Of a DNA stretch of 39,479 nt, positions 15,592-24,544 are shown piece after piece; the stretch's first letter is position 1, and the number at the start of each line of letters is the position of its first letter. The notes under the pieces were generated by a model. The model had not been told where the DNA came from and ran no database searches. It saw only the letters and a list, made by a program, of their open reading frames with translations. Source of the DNA: Pseudalkalibacillus decolorationis (GTDB lineage Bacteria > Bacillota > Bacilli > Bacillales > Fictibacillaceae); assembly GCF_024609785.1 (NCBI RefSeq), contig NZ_JANHJQ010000022.1:40039-79517 (forward strand). The letters run 5' to 3'. The translations under genes were made by a program, and so were the position numbers.

Positions 15592-17079
15592 ATGAGGAAG
15601 AAAACAAGCTATTTGAAATCTCCTGACTTGCTTCCAATCGGTCAAGCAGGGAGAAAGATTACCACACTTGGCTTTTCATTCATGTGGATCGGCATGTGTG
15701 TCGTTCTCGCAACATTCGCAATTGGTGGGGCCGGTGTTATCTCGTTACCGCTGCCCATGGTTATTCTCGCAACGATCATCGGTTCGATTGCTATTGGATT
15801 GACGATTTCGTTGATTGCTGATATCGGCATTGAGCATGGACTGTCCTTTCCGGTCTATATGCGTGCACCGTTCGGAACGATTGGTACACACATTCCTTCA
15901 CTCGTACGTGGTGTTGCCGCTTCGATGTGGTTTGGGATCAATACGTATTTTGGTGCAACCGCGATGAACGGAATTCTGAATATTTTATATGGATTCGATA
16001 ACTGGCTCGTCTGTTTCTTCATATTTGCATCTCTCCAATTGATTAATACGGCTCTTGGAATTAAAGCGGTTGAACGGTTTGCCGATCTTGCTGCCCCGAC
16101 GATCATTCTCATTTCAATCTGGATGTATGCCGAACTGTCCAACACAGCTTCTGCGGAAGGTCGTGATGTGTGGACGTGGGCAGAAAATCCAGCCACAGGT
16201 GCAGCTGCATTTACAGCCTTTCTTGTTGTGATTTTCAGTAATATGGGGTTCTGGGCAACCCTTGCTGCGGATATTCCAACGATCTCAAGGTATATTAAAG
16301 CCCCGAAATTTGAGCGGAATTGGTTTAAGCGTAATAAAGGTGCCTTGATTGGAAGTTTAGTTGCCTTACCGGTTACACAAACCTTTATGATCATTATCGG
16401 GGCTGTTGCGTACATTGCCGTACAAAATTATGATCCTGTTGTGGCCCTGCAGGAAACCGCGACTGGTTGGGTTCTTGGTGTCCTTTTGCTCATGATTGTA
16501 CTTGCCCAATGGTCAACGAACATTGCAGCAAATGTTGTCCCCGCTGCAACCATCTTTTCAAATGTCGGCGGTCCGAAGTTTCCGTTCTGGATGGGTGTAT
16601 TTGCAGCAGGAATTGTTGGAACCATTGTCCAGCCATGGAACCTGTTCGATGTGATCATTCCAGTCTTGCTGTTTATCGGAGGAATTCTATCCGCAATTGT
16701 CGGCATCCTTTTTGCAGATTATTACTTGCTACGAAAACGTCGTGTTAATGTGTATGATCTCTATAAAAATGACGGTCAATACAAATATGCAGGTGGGGTA
16801 AATGTTGCAGGATTTATATCGTGGATTATCGGTGCTGTTGCATCTTATTTACTCCCAAGCTATTCGTTCTTAGTCGGATTCGTTTTGGGAGGAGCCTGTT
16901 ATTACTTCCTTTCTAAATACTGGTACTTTCAAAAATATAAACAGGCAGAAATAGAGGACCCGTGTGATGAAAAGTATCTTGGCATTACCGTAGGAAGAGA
17001 CTGGGACCTGGATGCTGAAGGCTCTCCAGCAGCTTTAAAGGAAGTTTCGGGTGCACCGAACATCACCGTTGATTCTTAA
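15592..17079 (+). CDS. NCS1-family nucleobase:cation symporter (uracil/dihydropyrimidine uptake)
   Basis: Twelve-helix membrane transporter of the nucleobase-cation-symport-1 family, 495 aa. The N-terminal start of the core (DLLPIGQAGRKITTLGFSFM) and the TM-rich body with WGINTYFGATAMN-like and GFWATLAADIPTISRY segments fit NCS1 permeases for allantoin, cytosine, uracil and hydantoins. Placement directly after dihydropyrimidinase suggests uracil, thymine or their dihydro forms as substrate; this cannot be fixed from sequence. AAAGGAGTGATT precedes ATG 15592. The hydrophilic C-terminal tail of about 45 residues, from about residue 450, faces the cytoplasm by the usual topology. Confidence 0.8.
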   Translation: MRKKTSYLKSPDLLPIGQAGRKITTLGFSFMWIGMCVVLATFAIGGAGVISLPLPMVILATIIGSIAIGLTISLIADIGIEHGLSFPVYMRAPFGTIGTHIPSLVRGVAASMWFGINTYFGATAMNGILNILYGFDNWLVCFFIFASLQLINTALGIKAVERFADLAAPTIILISIWMYAELSNTASAEGRDVWTWAENPATGAAAFTAFLVVIFSNMGFWATLAADIPTISRYIKAPKFERNWFKRNKGALIGSLVALPVTQTFMIIIGAVAYIAVQNYDPVVALQETATGWVLGVLLLMIVLAQWSTNIAANVVPAATIFSNVGGPKFPFWMGVFAAGIVGTIVQPWNLFDVIIPVLLFIGGILSAIVGILFADYYLLRKRRVNVYDLYKNDGQYKYAGGVNVAGFISWIIGAVASYLLPSYSFLVGFVLGGACYYFLSKYWYFQKYKQAEIEDPCDEKYLGITVGRDWDLDAEGSPAALKEVSGAPNITVDS

Positions 17080-17134
17080 TTGTGCAGCGGAGGGTAGCAG
17101 AAATTGTACAGAAATATTTGGGAGGTCAGTTACG

Positions 17135-17347
17135 ATGTCAGATTACAAGGAATATATGAGCGAACGTGAACATATCGATTACTTGAGTGTAAAAGGATTT
17201 GTTATAAAAGAAATGCATGAAAACTTAAGCGGAGCTTTTGTGACATTCGAAGGCTCAAAAGATAAAAACGAAACGCTACACATAAAGACTGCAGAGGGTC
17301 GTAAGTATGTTTCAAACTTGTTCATAAAGCAACGAATCAAGGTTTAG
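17135..17347 (+). CDS. Small protein of unknown function in the pyrimidine operon
   Basis: A 70-aa soluble protein that I do not recognise. GGGAGGT (17120-17126) is 8 nt before ATG 17135, so it is very likely translated; an upstream ATG at 17051 overlaps the transporter gene and has no SD. The sequence is charged, with no membrane segment, no cysteine and predicted mixed alpha/beta character (central stretch GAFVTFEG, C-terminal basic KQRIKV). It lies between the transporter and a second small gene and is almost certainly cotranscribed. A role in regulating or assembling the pathway enzymes is only a guess. Confidence 0.75.
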   Translation: MSDYKEYMSEREHIDYLSVKGFVIKEMHENLSGAFVTFEGSKDKNETLHIKTAEGRKYVSNLFIKQRIKV

Positions 17348-17389
17348 CTGGTATTTTACAAAAAGAAAATAGGAAGAAGGGGAGCGTCG

Positions 17390-17692
17390 ATGGAATTTTC
17401 ATTAAAGTGTAAAGCGAGTGTCTTTCCGTGTGAAGTGACGATTGATGAAGATAATGGTCGGTACATGCTTCGAAAGGCTGATTCCAGTGGAGAGTACTTT
17501 AATACACCTGAGGAACTAGCAAGATGGGTGTTTACGAATTGGTCCTTAGATGACTTTGATGAAATCGACTCCTTTCAAAAAATGCTGAAAATATTGGAAT
17601 CCTATCTAAACACCAAAAGCTCTACTAAATCCTTATCTGATAATGGAGGTTCTACTAATGACAGTTACGAAAAGGGAAACGACGAATCTTAA
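17390..17692 (+). CDS. Second small protein of unknown function in the pyrimidine operon
   Basis: A 100-aa acidic protein that I do not recognise. GAAGAAGGGGAG at 17373-17384 precedes ATG 17390. Residues 1-70 look folded (Trp at WVFTNWSLDDF), and the last 25 are low-complexity Ser/Asn/Lys and probably disordered. There are two Cys (CKASVFPC) near the N-terminus. Its 3' end overlaps the following dehydrogenase start by 35 bp, a larger overlap than elsewhere in this window, so the tail codons also form that gene's RBS. Translational coupling is likely. The function is unknown. Confidence 0.75.
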   Translation: MEFSLKCKASVFPCEVTIDEDNGRYMLRKADSSGEYFNTPEELARWVFTNWSLDDFDEIDSFQKMLKILESYLNTKSSTKSLSDNGGSTNDSYEKGNDES

Positions 17693-19124
17693 AAACTACA
17701 TTAATGGTAAATGGGTTGAAGCAACGAGTAACGAATCGTTGGAAGTACCGAACCCAGCAACAAATGAGGTGTTGGCACGAGTTCCAATATCAACAAAGGG
17801 AGATCTTGATCAAGCGGTTAAGGCTGCGAATCTTGCTTTCCAAACATGGAAGAACGTCCCTGTACCGAAACGGGCACGAATTATGTATAAGTATCACCAT
17901 CTCATATCCGAGCAACATGAAGAGCTAGCTAGGTTAGTTGTTCAAGAGAATGGTAAGGCCTATAAAGAAGCATACGGGGAAGTTCAGCGTGGTATCGAAT
18001 GTATCGAATTCGCTGCAGGTGCTCCAACACATTTAATGGGAGAAACATTGGCTAATATTGCAGAGGATATTGATTCCGAAATGTTCCGGTATCCGCTCGG
18101 TGTGGTTGGTGGAGTAACACCATTTAATTTTCCGATGATGGTCCCGCTTTGGATGTTCCCGCTTGCGATTGTTTGCGGAAATACATTCGTATTAAAGCCT
18201 TCAGAACGAACACCGATTCTTGCAAACCGGCTGGCAGAATTGTTTACCGAAGCTGGATTGCCCGAAGGTGTGTTCAATGTCGTTCATGGGGCACATGATG
18301 TCGTAAATGGTTTGCTCGAGCATAACGACATTAAGGCTGTTTCATTCGTCGGATCACAGCCTGTTGCGAAGTATGTTTATGAAAAAGCCGCTGGTGCCGG
18401 AAAACGCGTACAAGCATTGTCTGGTGCGAAAAATCACCATTTCGTGATGCCAGATGCGGATATGGATAAAGCGGTTCAACATATAATCAGTTCCACATTC
18501 GGCAGTGCGGGACAGCGTTGTATGGCATGTAGTGCGGTTGTCGTAATCGATGACAATGATCAATTTGTTGAGGCGTTACGAAAGAATGCCGACAACCTTA
18601 CAATCGGAAACGGTATGGATGAGGAAGTCCTTTTGACACCAATAATCCGTGATTCACACAGACAAAAAGTACTTGGCTACATTGAAAAAGGGATGGAAGA
18701 GGGCGCTGATCTCATTCGGGATGGACGCCGAGAGATGTCTGAAATGAAAGACGGTACATTCCTTGGACCAACGATTTTTGACCATGTCACCCCAGAAATG
18801 ACGATCGCAAAGGATGAAATTTTCGCACCAGTACTTAGTCTTTTACGTGCAAAAGATCTTGATGAGGGGCTTGAATACCTTCGGAAATCACGTTTCGGAA
18901 ACGGGGCAACGATTTATACGAAAGATGCAAGGGCTGTCCGTCAATTTCGTGAAGAAGCGGATGCAGGTATGATTGGAATTAACGTCGGGGTTCCTGCAAC
19001 AATGGCGTTCTTCCCATTTTCAGGCTGGAAGGATTCGTTCTATGGTGATCTGCACGTAAACGGAAAAGATGGCATTAACTTTTATACACGCAAAAAAATG
19101 ATCACTTCTCGTTACGACTACTAA
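17658..19124 (+). CDS. mmsA: (Methyl)malonate-semialdehyde dehydrogenase, CoA-acylating
   Basis: CoA-dependent aldehyde dehydrogenase, 488 aa, of the MmsA/IolA subfamily. It converts malonate semialdehyde (from beta-alanine) or methylmalonate semialdehyde (from thymine) to acetyl-CoA or propionyl-CoA. The nucleophile is Cys288 in GQRCMACSAVVV; as in this subfamily, the usual catalytic Glu region reads LSGAKNHHFVMPDAD instead of the ELGG motif. ATG 17658 has TGGAGGT 9 nt upstream; the longer frame from 17643 overlaps that SD. Its place after the amidohydrolases and before an aminotransferase completes the pathway from uracil. It resembles the inositol-pathway IolA, but no iol genes are present. 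Confidence 0.9.
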   Translation: MTVTKRETTNLKNYINGKWVEATSNESLEVPNPATNEVLARVPISTKGDLDQAVKAANLAFQTWKNVPVPKRARIMYKYHHLISEQHEELARLVVQENGKAYKEAYGEVQRGIECIEFAAGAPTHLMGETLANIAEDIDSEMFRYPLGVVGGVTPFNFPMMVPLWMFPLAIVCGNTFVLKPSERTPILANRLAELFTEAGLPEGVFNVVHGAHDVVNGLLEHNDIKAVSFVGSQPVAKYVYEKAAGAGKRVQALSGAKNHHFVMPDADMDKAVQHIISSTFGSAGQRCMACSAVVVIDDNDQFVEALRKNADNLTIGNGMDEEVLLTPIIRDSHRQKVLGYIEKGMEEGADLIRDGRREMSEMKDGTFLGPTIFDHVTPEMTIAKDEIFAPVLSLLRAKDLDEGLEYLRKSRFGNGATIYTKDARAVRQFREEADAGMIGINVGVPATMAFFPFSGWKDSFYGDLHVNGKDGINFYTRKKMITSRYDY

Positions 19125-19166
19125 ATAGTTCAGTTTATGAATCTCAACTAATTAAGGGGGAGAACA

Positions 19167-20525
19167 ATGGTCCAGGTCGATCAGTCTCAAGAAATTTTAA
19201 AAAAGGATGAACAATATGTTTGGCATTCGATGAAACCGTACAATCCGAATGCAACGCTTTTAGCGACGAAGGCTAAAGGAGCCTGGGTAACTGACATTGA
19301 TGGGAAGAATTACTTGGATGCAATGGCAGGACTGTGGTGTGTGAACGTTGGCTATGGTCGAACGGAGCTAGCAGAAGCAGCTTATGAACAATTAAAGGAG
19401 TTGGCATACTTTCCGTTAGCCCAAGGCCATCTTCCAGCTGTAAAACTTGCTGAAAAATTAAACGAAATGCTTGGCGGGGATTACGTCATCTTCTTTTCTA
19501 ATAGTGGATCGGAAGCAAATGAGACGGCCTTCAAGATCGCTAGACAGTACCATCAGCAGAAAGGGGAACATAGCCGGTACAAAATTGTTTCCCGTTATCG
19601 GGCTTATCATGGTAATTCGATGGGGGCTCTTGCTGCCACAGGTCAAGCCCAGCGCAAGTATAAGTATGAGCCTCTTGCTCCAGGCTTTCTCCATGTCTCA
19701 CCGCCTGATTCGTACCGGATGGAGAATTCTGATAACACCAATGCTGATGAGCTAGCGTGTGTTCAGGAAATTGATCGTACGATGACTTGGGAAATGAGTG
19801 AAACGATCGCGGCTATGATTATGGAACCGATCATCACAGGTGGAGGGGTTCTTATGCCGCCTGACGGATATATGAAAGCCGCGAAAGAGATATGTGAGAA
19901 GCATGGCGCATTGTTGATTGTCGATGAGGTCATCTGCGGATTCGGCCGTACAGGAAAAGCTTTTGGCCACCAGAATTACGATGTCAAACCCGATATTGTA
20001 ACGATGGCAAAAGGAATCACAAGTGCATACTTACCGCTATCAGCTACAGCGGTTCGAAGAGAAATCTACGAGGCTTTTAATGGAAGTGAAGAGTATGAGT
20101 TTTTCCGCCATATCAATACGTTCGGGGGTAATCCAGCTGCCTGTGCACTTGCTTTGAAAAATCTAGAGATAATGGAGGACGAAAAGCTTTACGAACGTTC
20201 AGAGGAATTAGGCAACCAGTTACGTAATGAGCTTCAGGCCAAACTACAGGAACATCCTTACGTCGGTGATATCCGTGGAAAAGGGCTGCTGGTCGGAATC
20301 GAGTTGGTAGAGGATAAGAGTACAAAAGAACCACTCCCAGCCGATCAAGTGAACGAGGTCATCGTAACTTGTAAAAAGAATGGACTAATCATCGGAAAGA
20401 ACGGGGTAACGGTAGCAGGCTATAACAACGTCCTGACCCTCGCCCCGCCTTTAAATATAGAGGAAGAAGAACTAAGGTTTATCATTACGACCTTGACCGA
20501 AGCGATGAATAACCTAAAAGGCTGA
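19167..20525 (+). CDS. Class III aminotransferase, beta-alanine:pyruvate/2-oxoglutarate type
   Basis: PLP-dependent omega-aminotransferase, 452 aa. The PLP lysine is Lys282 in TMAKGITSAYLPLSA; the aspartate that binds the pyridine nitrogen is in LLIVDEVICGFGRTG, and the phosphate cup is NSGSEANETAFKIAR. In this operon it should deaminate beta-alanine and beta-aminoisobutyrate to the semialdehydes used by the preceding dehydrogenase. The amino acceptor (pyruvate or 2-oxoglutarate) cannot be told from sequence. AAGGGGGAG precedes ATG 19167, and the gene ends just before a strong terminator that closes the operon. It is the only class III transaminase in the window, so in principle it could also serve diaminobutyrate. 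Confidence 0.85.
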   Translation: MVQVDQSQEILKKDEQYVWHSMKPYNPNATLLATKAKGAWVTDIDGKNYLDAMAGLWCVNVGYGRTELAEAAYEQLKELAYFPLAQGHLPAVKLAEKLNEMLGGDYVIFFSNSGSEANETAFKIARQYHQQKGEHSRYKIVSRYRAYHGNSMGALAATGQAQRKYKYEPLAPGFLHVSPPDSYRMENSDNTNADELACVQEIDRTMTWEMSETIAAMIMEPIITGGGVLMPPDGYMKAAKEICEKHGALLIVDEVICGFGRTGKAFGHQNYDVKPDIVTMAKGITSAYLPLSATAVRREIYEAFNGSEEYEFFRHINTFGGNPAACALALKNLEIMEDEKLYERSEELGNQLRNELQAKLQEHPYVGDIRGKGLLVGIELVEDKSTKEPLPADQVNEVIVTCKKNGLIIGKNGVTVAGYNNVLTLAPPLNIEEEELRFIITTLTEAMNNLKG

Positions 20526-20539
20526 GATTCCATACAAAC

Positions 20540-20578
20540 AAGCATGTGGTGATGTAATACTGCCATATGCTTATTTTT
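20540..20578 (+). terminator. Terminator of the pyrimidine operon
   Basis: AGCATGTGG (20541-20549) pairs with CCATATGCT (20563-20571) through one G-T pair, extended by an A-T pair, and TATTTTTT follows. It lies 15 bp after the aminotransferase stop. Confidence 0.8.
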
Positions 20579-20615
20579 TGTAGGAAAAAATCAAGACTAT
20601 TAAAAAATGTATTGA

Positions 20616-20899
20616 TATAAAAATAATACTAATCTTATTCCTAAGTTTGTTAAGCACAAAGGAACCTATGACTTTTGGGCTGTGATATTTGAACTTTCGG
20701 TTAATTATACGGTTCAAGAGCTTAATACATTTTTGAGATACATAATGAATGTCTTCATCAGGAGGGGGTACAGCCTGAATTTGATGAACTTATCTTTATC
20801 TCATTAGAAAAAGAAAGTATAGAATCATTTATTCAAAATGGAAAAGCTCCGATGGTTGATTACTTAGCTCCCATTCTATTAAAGTATTTGGAAAGGTAG
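20616..20899 (+). pseudogene. Frameshifted remnant of an unrecognised small gene
   Basis: An open frame from 20616 (no start codon; reads PKFVKHKGTYDFWAVIFELS and on) shifts near 20735 to a second frame that reads NECLHQEGVQPEFDELIFIS and ends at the TAG 20897-20899. Both parts look protein-like, and together they would give a C-terminal piece of about 90 residues. The 5' end and SD are missing. I do not recognise the family. The rest of 20580-21028 holds only the guaC terminator. Confidence 0.4.
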
Positions 20900-20936
20900 T
20901 GAAGGATTTAAAAGAGGTAATTAAAAGGGCTATTAC

Positions 20937-20977
20937 AAACAAAAAGATGAGCAAGTACTAAAGTACCTCGCTCATCT
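20937..20977 (-). terminator. Terminator of guaC
   Basis: AGATGAGC (20945-20952) and GCTCATCT (20970-20977) form a stem with an inner GTAC/GTAC pair. On the minus strand it is followed by TTTTTG, so it serves the GMP reductase gene. Confidence 0.7.
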
Positions 20978-21028
20978 GACTGTATATTTACCAACGACTG
21001 TTTCTTTAATTCCAAAATAATTCAAATT

Positions 21029-22012
21029 CTAATAAACCTTATCTCCGTTAAAGATGGAATTCTTTACAACGACATAGTCGACATTCCGGATTGATTCTAG
21101 TTTGTTTCCACCTGCATAAGAAATAGAGGATTGAAGATCTTGTTCCATTTCTCTTAACGTGTCTTTTAAAGAACCTTTGTGTTCAACAAACATTTTCTTG
21201 CCTTCTACATTTTTCTTTTCACCTTTTTGGTATTCCGAAGCTGAACCAAAGTATTCTTTATGAAGCTTTCCGCCTTTATCAATTGTTTCTCCAGGAGATT
21301 CCTCATGTCCGGCAAATAATGAACCGATCATAACCATAGATGCGCCAAATCTGATTGATTTCGCTATATCTCCATGTGTACGTATTCCTCCGTCAGCTAT
21401 GATCGGCTTACTTGCTGCCTTTGCACACCAACGTAGTGCAGCTAATTGCCAGCCGCCTGTACCAAATCCAGTTTTGATTTTAGTGATACATACTTTTCCT
21501 GGTCCAATGCCTACCTTTGTTGCATCTGCACCCGCATTTTCCAATTCTCTTACTGCTTCTGGTGTTCCAACATTTCCTGCAATAACGAAACTGTCCGGTA
21601 AATGCTTCTTAATATACTGAATCATCTCGATCACTGCATTGGAATGCCCATGTGCGATATCGATCGTAATGAATTCCGGTGAAAGCTTTTCTTCGGATAA
21701 TTGTTTTACGAAACCATACTCTTCAGCCTTGACTCCGACACTAATCGATGCGATTAAGCCTCGGGATTTCATATCTTTAATGAAAGATCGTCGCTTCTCT
21801 GGCTGAAACCGATGCATAATGTAGAAGTAACCATTTTCCGCTAAGTAAATCGCAATCTTTTCATCTATAATCGTCTGCATATTTGCAGGCACCACTGGCA
21901 GCTTGAAGGTATGTCCTCCGAATGTTACCGTTGTATCACATTCTGATCGGCTGTTTACCACACATTTTGCGGGAATCAATTGAATATCTTCGTAATCAAA
22001 CACATTTTCCAT
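21029..22012 (-). CDS. guaC: GMP reductase
   Basis: Reductively deaminates GMP to IMP with NADPH, returning guanine nucleotides to the purine pool. 327 aa, matching B. subtilis GuaC (326). The IMPDH/GMPR barrel is complete: catalytic Cys175 in [20 protein letters not shown], phosphate motif [17 protein letters not shown], and no CBS domains, which distinguishes it from IMP dehydrogenase. On this strand AGGAG (22025-22021) is 8 nt before ATG 22012. The longer frame's GTG at 22021 lies inside that SD and is rejected. Monocistronic, with its own promoter and terminator. PurR control is known for guaC in B. subtilis and plausible here. Confidence 0.93.
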   Translation of the reverse strand: MENVFDYEDIQLIPAKCVVNSRSECDTTVTFGGHTFKLPVVPANMQTIIDEKIAIYLAENGYFYIMHRFQPEKRRSFIKDMKSRGLIASISVGVKAEEYGFVKQLSEEKLSPEFITIDIAHGHSNAVIEMIQYIKKHLPDSFVIAGNVGTPEAVRELENAGADATKVGIGPGKVCITKIKTGFGTGGWQLAALRWCAKAASKPIIADGGIRTHGDIAKSIRFGASMVMIGSLFAGHEESPGETIDKGGKLHKEYFGSASEYQKGEKKNVEGKKMFVEHKGSLKDTLREMEQDLQSSISYAGGNKLESIRNVDYVVVKNSIFNGDKVY

Positions 22013-22060
22013 GATCCACACTCCTAAACGCGAATATTAATAATTGTTATAAACTTAAAC

Positions 22061-22104
22061 GTTCGCCATTTTGTAATGTACAATATTTTTATGAATATGT
22101 CAAT
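22061..22104 (-). promoter_or_regulatory. Sigma-A promoter of guaC with a weak PurBox-like sequence
   Basis: On the minus strand TTGACA (22104-22099) and TACATT (22080-22075) are separated by 18 bp. Just downstream, GGCGAACGTT (complement of about 22059-22068) resembles the CCGAAC core of the Bacillus PurR box at most positions, but the match is imperfect. No guanine riboswitch fold is seen in the short leader. Confidence 0.6.
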
Positions 22105-22154
22105 TTTACACATTCAGGGATTAATCATTAATCAAAGTGGTTACTAGATACTGT

Positions 22155-22495
22155 TTAGCGATATTGCTTTTTTCGCTGATAGGTAGATAGCACGACTCCT
22201 CCAACGATAAACAGAGATCCGAGAATTTCACACCGGTTATTGGTTTGTACAACAATATCAATCCTATGAGCATGGCTACAAAAGGTTCTAAATTAGATAT
22301 AACCGAAGCCTTTTGTATCTACATATCTAATATTGTTATTCCAAATCAGTGCGGCTATACCATGGACCACAACAGCGGTACCAATCAAGAGAGCCCAATC
22401 TGAAATAGAAGAGGTTATACGTATAGGGGTCTCTAAGGAAAATGCAAACGGAATCGTGTAATTTCGCTGTATACTTGTTTCATTCTGATCATCCT
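22155..22495 (-). pseudogene. Decayed EamA/DMT transporter, C-terminal part
   Basis: On the minus strand three fragments in different frames read like one EamA domain: DWALLIGTAVVVHGIAALIW, then ASVISNLEPFVAMLIGLILL, then EILGSLFIVGGVVLSTYQRK with a stop at 22157-22155. Frameshifts separate them (around 22225 and 22310), and the N-terminal domain is gone. From 22496 to 22660 nothing coding is seen. Confidence 0.7.
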
Positions 22496-22660
22496 TGTTT
22501 GTCTTTTCCTATCACTATTCTACTGGAATCATTCATAAATAAAAAATAAACCGGGTTACGAACTCTACATTAACGCAACATATCCGATTTTCGATTTTTT
22601 GGGCATAGAAAAGGGGCCGCGCTCAAACAATATTAGGAAAAAAGGGATGGAAGGGATCTT

Positions 22661-23518
22661 ATGAAATTTGGCTGCCACGTAAGTATTAGGGAAGGATATT
22701 TCGGTGCTGCCAAGCATGCTTTGAAGATTGGCGGACAGGCTTATCAATATTTTCCTAAAAACCCTAGAAGCTTAACTATCAAAGAATATGATCGTGAGGA
22801 CGCTAAACGATGTAAGGAATACTGTCAGGAGCACGGCCTTGATTCCGTTGCCCATACACCCTATCCAACGAACTTGACACCACCAGCTAAGAAAAAAGAA
22901 CTCGTAATTACGTCCATTCTAAATGATTTAGAAATTGCCGATGCATGCGGTTCAGTTGGAGTCGTTGTTCATTTTGGCAGTCAAATCAGTAACACGGATC
23001 CTCTTGCAAGCTATCACGTAATGATTGACATGCTGAACACAGTGCTCAAACAATGGGACGGTCAATGTAAAATACTGCTTGAAAATAATGCAGGAAAACC
23101 AGGCACAATGGGAACAACATTAGAAGAGCTTGTTCAAGTTCGAAGTCTAATCGACGATCCAAAGAAGGTGGGGTTTTGTTTCGATACATGTCATGCCTTC
23201 GCCAGCGGGCTTTGGATTGGAGAAAATGAAACTGAATTTTGGGAGAAGGGGCGGGAGTTAGGATATTTTCAGGAACTAAAAATCATTCATTTAAATAATT
23301 CTAAATATCCTTTCAGTTCCGGAAAAGATCGACACGCCAATATATTTACAGGGGGCTTTATAGAGGAAAAACATATAAAACAATTTGTACAATCTTCACT
23401 TTTATCAGATGTTCCATTCATTTTGGAAACCCCTTCTGATAAAGGAACTTCACATGAAGAAGAATTAAAAATGCTGAAACATAAAATGGGGACAGGTCCA
23501 AATGGCAGTGAAAGATAA
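22661..23518 (+). CDS. nfo: Endonuclease IV-family AP endonuclease
   Basis: TIM-barrel, tri-zinc apurinic/apyrimidinic endonuclease family, 285 aa; cuts abasic sites in DNA base excision repair. Motifs for metal ligands are visible: VHFGSQ, LLENNAGKPGTMG, GFCFDTCHAFASG, IIHLNNSK...GKDRHANI and FILETPSDKG. The N-terminus (MKFGCHVSIREGYFGAAKHA) differs somewhat from the main Bacillus Nfo (YqfS), so this may be a second, diverged paralogue. GGAAGGGATC precedes ATG 22661. Neighbours are a decayed transporter and a dispersed repeat, so it is probably monocistronic. Substrate specificity of the paralogue is unknown. Confidence 0.85.
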   Translation: MKFGCHVSIREGYFGAAKHALKIGGQAYQYFPKNPRSLTIKEYDREDAKRCKEYCQEHGLDSVAHTPYPTNLTPPAKKKELVITSILNDLEIADACGSVGVVVHFGSQISNTDPLASYHVMIDMLNTVLKQWDGQCKILLENNAGKPGTMGTTLEELVQVRSLIDDPKKVGFCFDTCHAFASGLWIGENETEFWEKGRELGYFQELKIIHLNNSKYPFSSGKDRHANIFTGGFIEEKHIKQFVQSSLLSDVPFILETPSDKGTSHEEELKMLKHKMGTGPNGSER

Positions 23519-23530
23519 TTATTTCATTGC

Positions 23531-23760
23531 ACGTTAAGAAAGTATAAAATTTTGCTGCATAGATGCAATGTCTAGCTCCAACGCCCAGGTACTCGAGGTC
23601 GCTTCGATTCTTCCACAAACACAAAAAGCGTGTTGTGCTGCAGAATCTCCAGCGCTTGCACTCGCAAGCATAAGCGCAACTTAGGCAATCGCCTTCGCTA
23701 TGCTTGGCGCTGACCTAGTTTTCTTTATCATACCTGAACAGGGCGTTTACGCTTTTCTTA
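23531..23760 (+). repeat. Dispersed intergenic repeat, copy A
   Basis: It begins with ACGTTAAGAAAGTATAAA (23531-23548), continues with a GATGCAATGTCTAGCTCC block shared with copy B, and ends with TGAACAGGGCG followed by CGCTTTTCTT (23734-23759), also shared with copy B. The inner part 23670-23723 matches the reverse complement of copy C. It lies just after nfo and explains most of 23519-23791. Confidence 0.8.
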
Positions 23761-23791
23761 TGCCCATCCATTTATACTAAGAGCAAAAAGT

Positions 23792-23932
23792 TTAACGTCT
23801 TGATTCTTTTTCCGGTTCTTCTTTTATATCAAGGCTTTTATAAAATTGATTAAGACCAAGGGCACTAAACAGAAGCAAAACCACTCCTCCAAAGATGGAT
23901 CCAAACCACATTACCCGAGTTTCCCGACTCAT
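23792..23932 (-). CDS. Small single-pass membrane protein (46 aa)
   Basis: A 46-codon frame: a short charged N-terminus (MSRETRV), one hydrophobic segment of about 18-20 residues (MWFGSIFGGVVLLLFSALGL), then a charged tail ending KEESP/EKESRR-like. On the minus strand GAGGTGATGATA places GAGG 8 nt before the ATG, a good SD. I do not recognise a named family. It is divergent from the UPF0158 gene, 138 bp away. Small size, good SD and clear TM pattern support it being real. Confidence 0.6.
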   Translation of the reverse strand: MSRETRVMWFGSIFGGVVLLLFSALGLNQFYKSLDIKEEPEKESRR

Positions 23933-24070
23933 TATCATCACCTCAGATATACTTTTCCCATTACAAGAAAAAACATGAATGGGTAACAGGTTGTATTGAC
24001 ATTATTTTAAGCAAACCATACTATTTTTGTTAAGAATCCAACATAACAAACTTTTAGAGAAGGTGATTTT

Positions 24071-24544
24071 ATGGGCATTTATGTAAAAATGATGGATATT
24101 GTCAATGATTTGGATATGCAATTTGATGGATACAGTTCATTCTTGAATTCCAAAACAGGGGAGGTCATTTCAGTTTCTGACGATGACCTAAGAGCTGCTG
24201 AAGAGATAGATTCAATCGATAAATTACCTGAGTGGAAGCAAAAAGATTTTAAGACAGCTATTGACGTTGTTGAAAATTATGAAGATTACATAGCACTTCC
24301 TAATCAATATGAAATCAATGAATATGATATGGTGGAAGAATTTTGTTTAAACATTCAAGATGAAGATACTCGAGTAAAATTGTTACGTACAATAAGAGGA
24401 AAGGGTGCCTTCAGAAGATTCAAAGACAATATAAGCAGTTTTGGAATTGAAGATGAGTGGTATGCATACCGCAATGAATGTTATAAGCAATTAGCAAAAG
24501 AATGGTGTATTGACAATAAAATAAGTTTTATAGAGGAAAGCTGA
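24071..24544 (+). CDS. UPF0158 family protein
   Basis: Soluble 157-aa protein of the UPF0158 family, function unknown. Recognised from the family's pattern: an N-terminal LNSKTGEVISVSDDDLRAAE block, a central YIALPNQYEINEYDMVEEF block and the hallmark IRGKGAFRRFKDNI followed by DEWYAYRNECYKQLAKEWC. It is acidic with no signal peptide or membrane segment. AGAAGGTGATTTT gives the SD for ATG 24071. Monocistronic; its neighbours give no clue. Length is typical of the family. Confidence 0.8.
   Translation: MGIYVKMMDIVNDLDMQFDGYSSFLNSKTGEVISVSDDDLRAAEEIDSIDKLPEWKQKDFKTAIDVVENYEDYIALPNQYEINEYDMVEEFCLNIQDEDTRVKLLRTIRGKGAFRRFKDNISSFGIEDEWYAYRNECYKQLAKEWCIDNKISFIEES

Noticed and set aside
22022-22104. 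Purine riboswitch in the guaC leader
   Set aside because: The leader is only about 60 nt and lacks the three-way-junction pattern.
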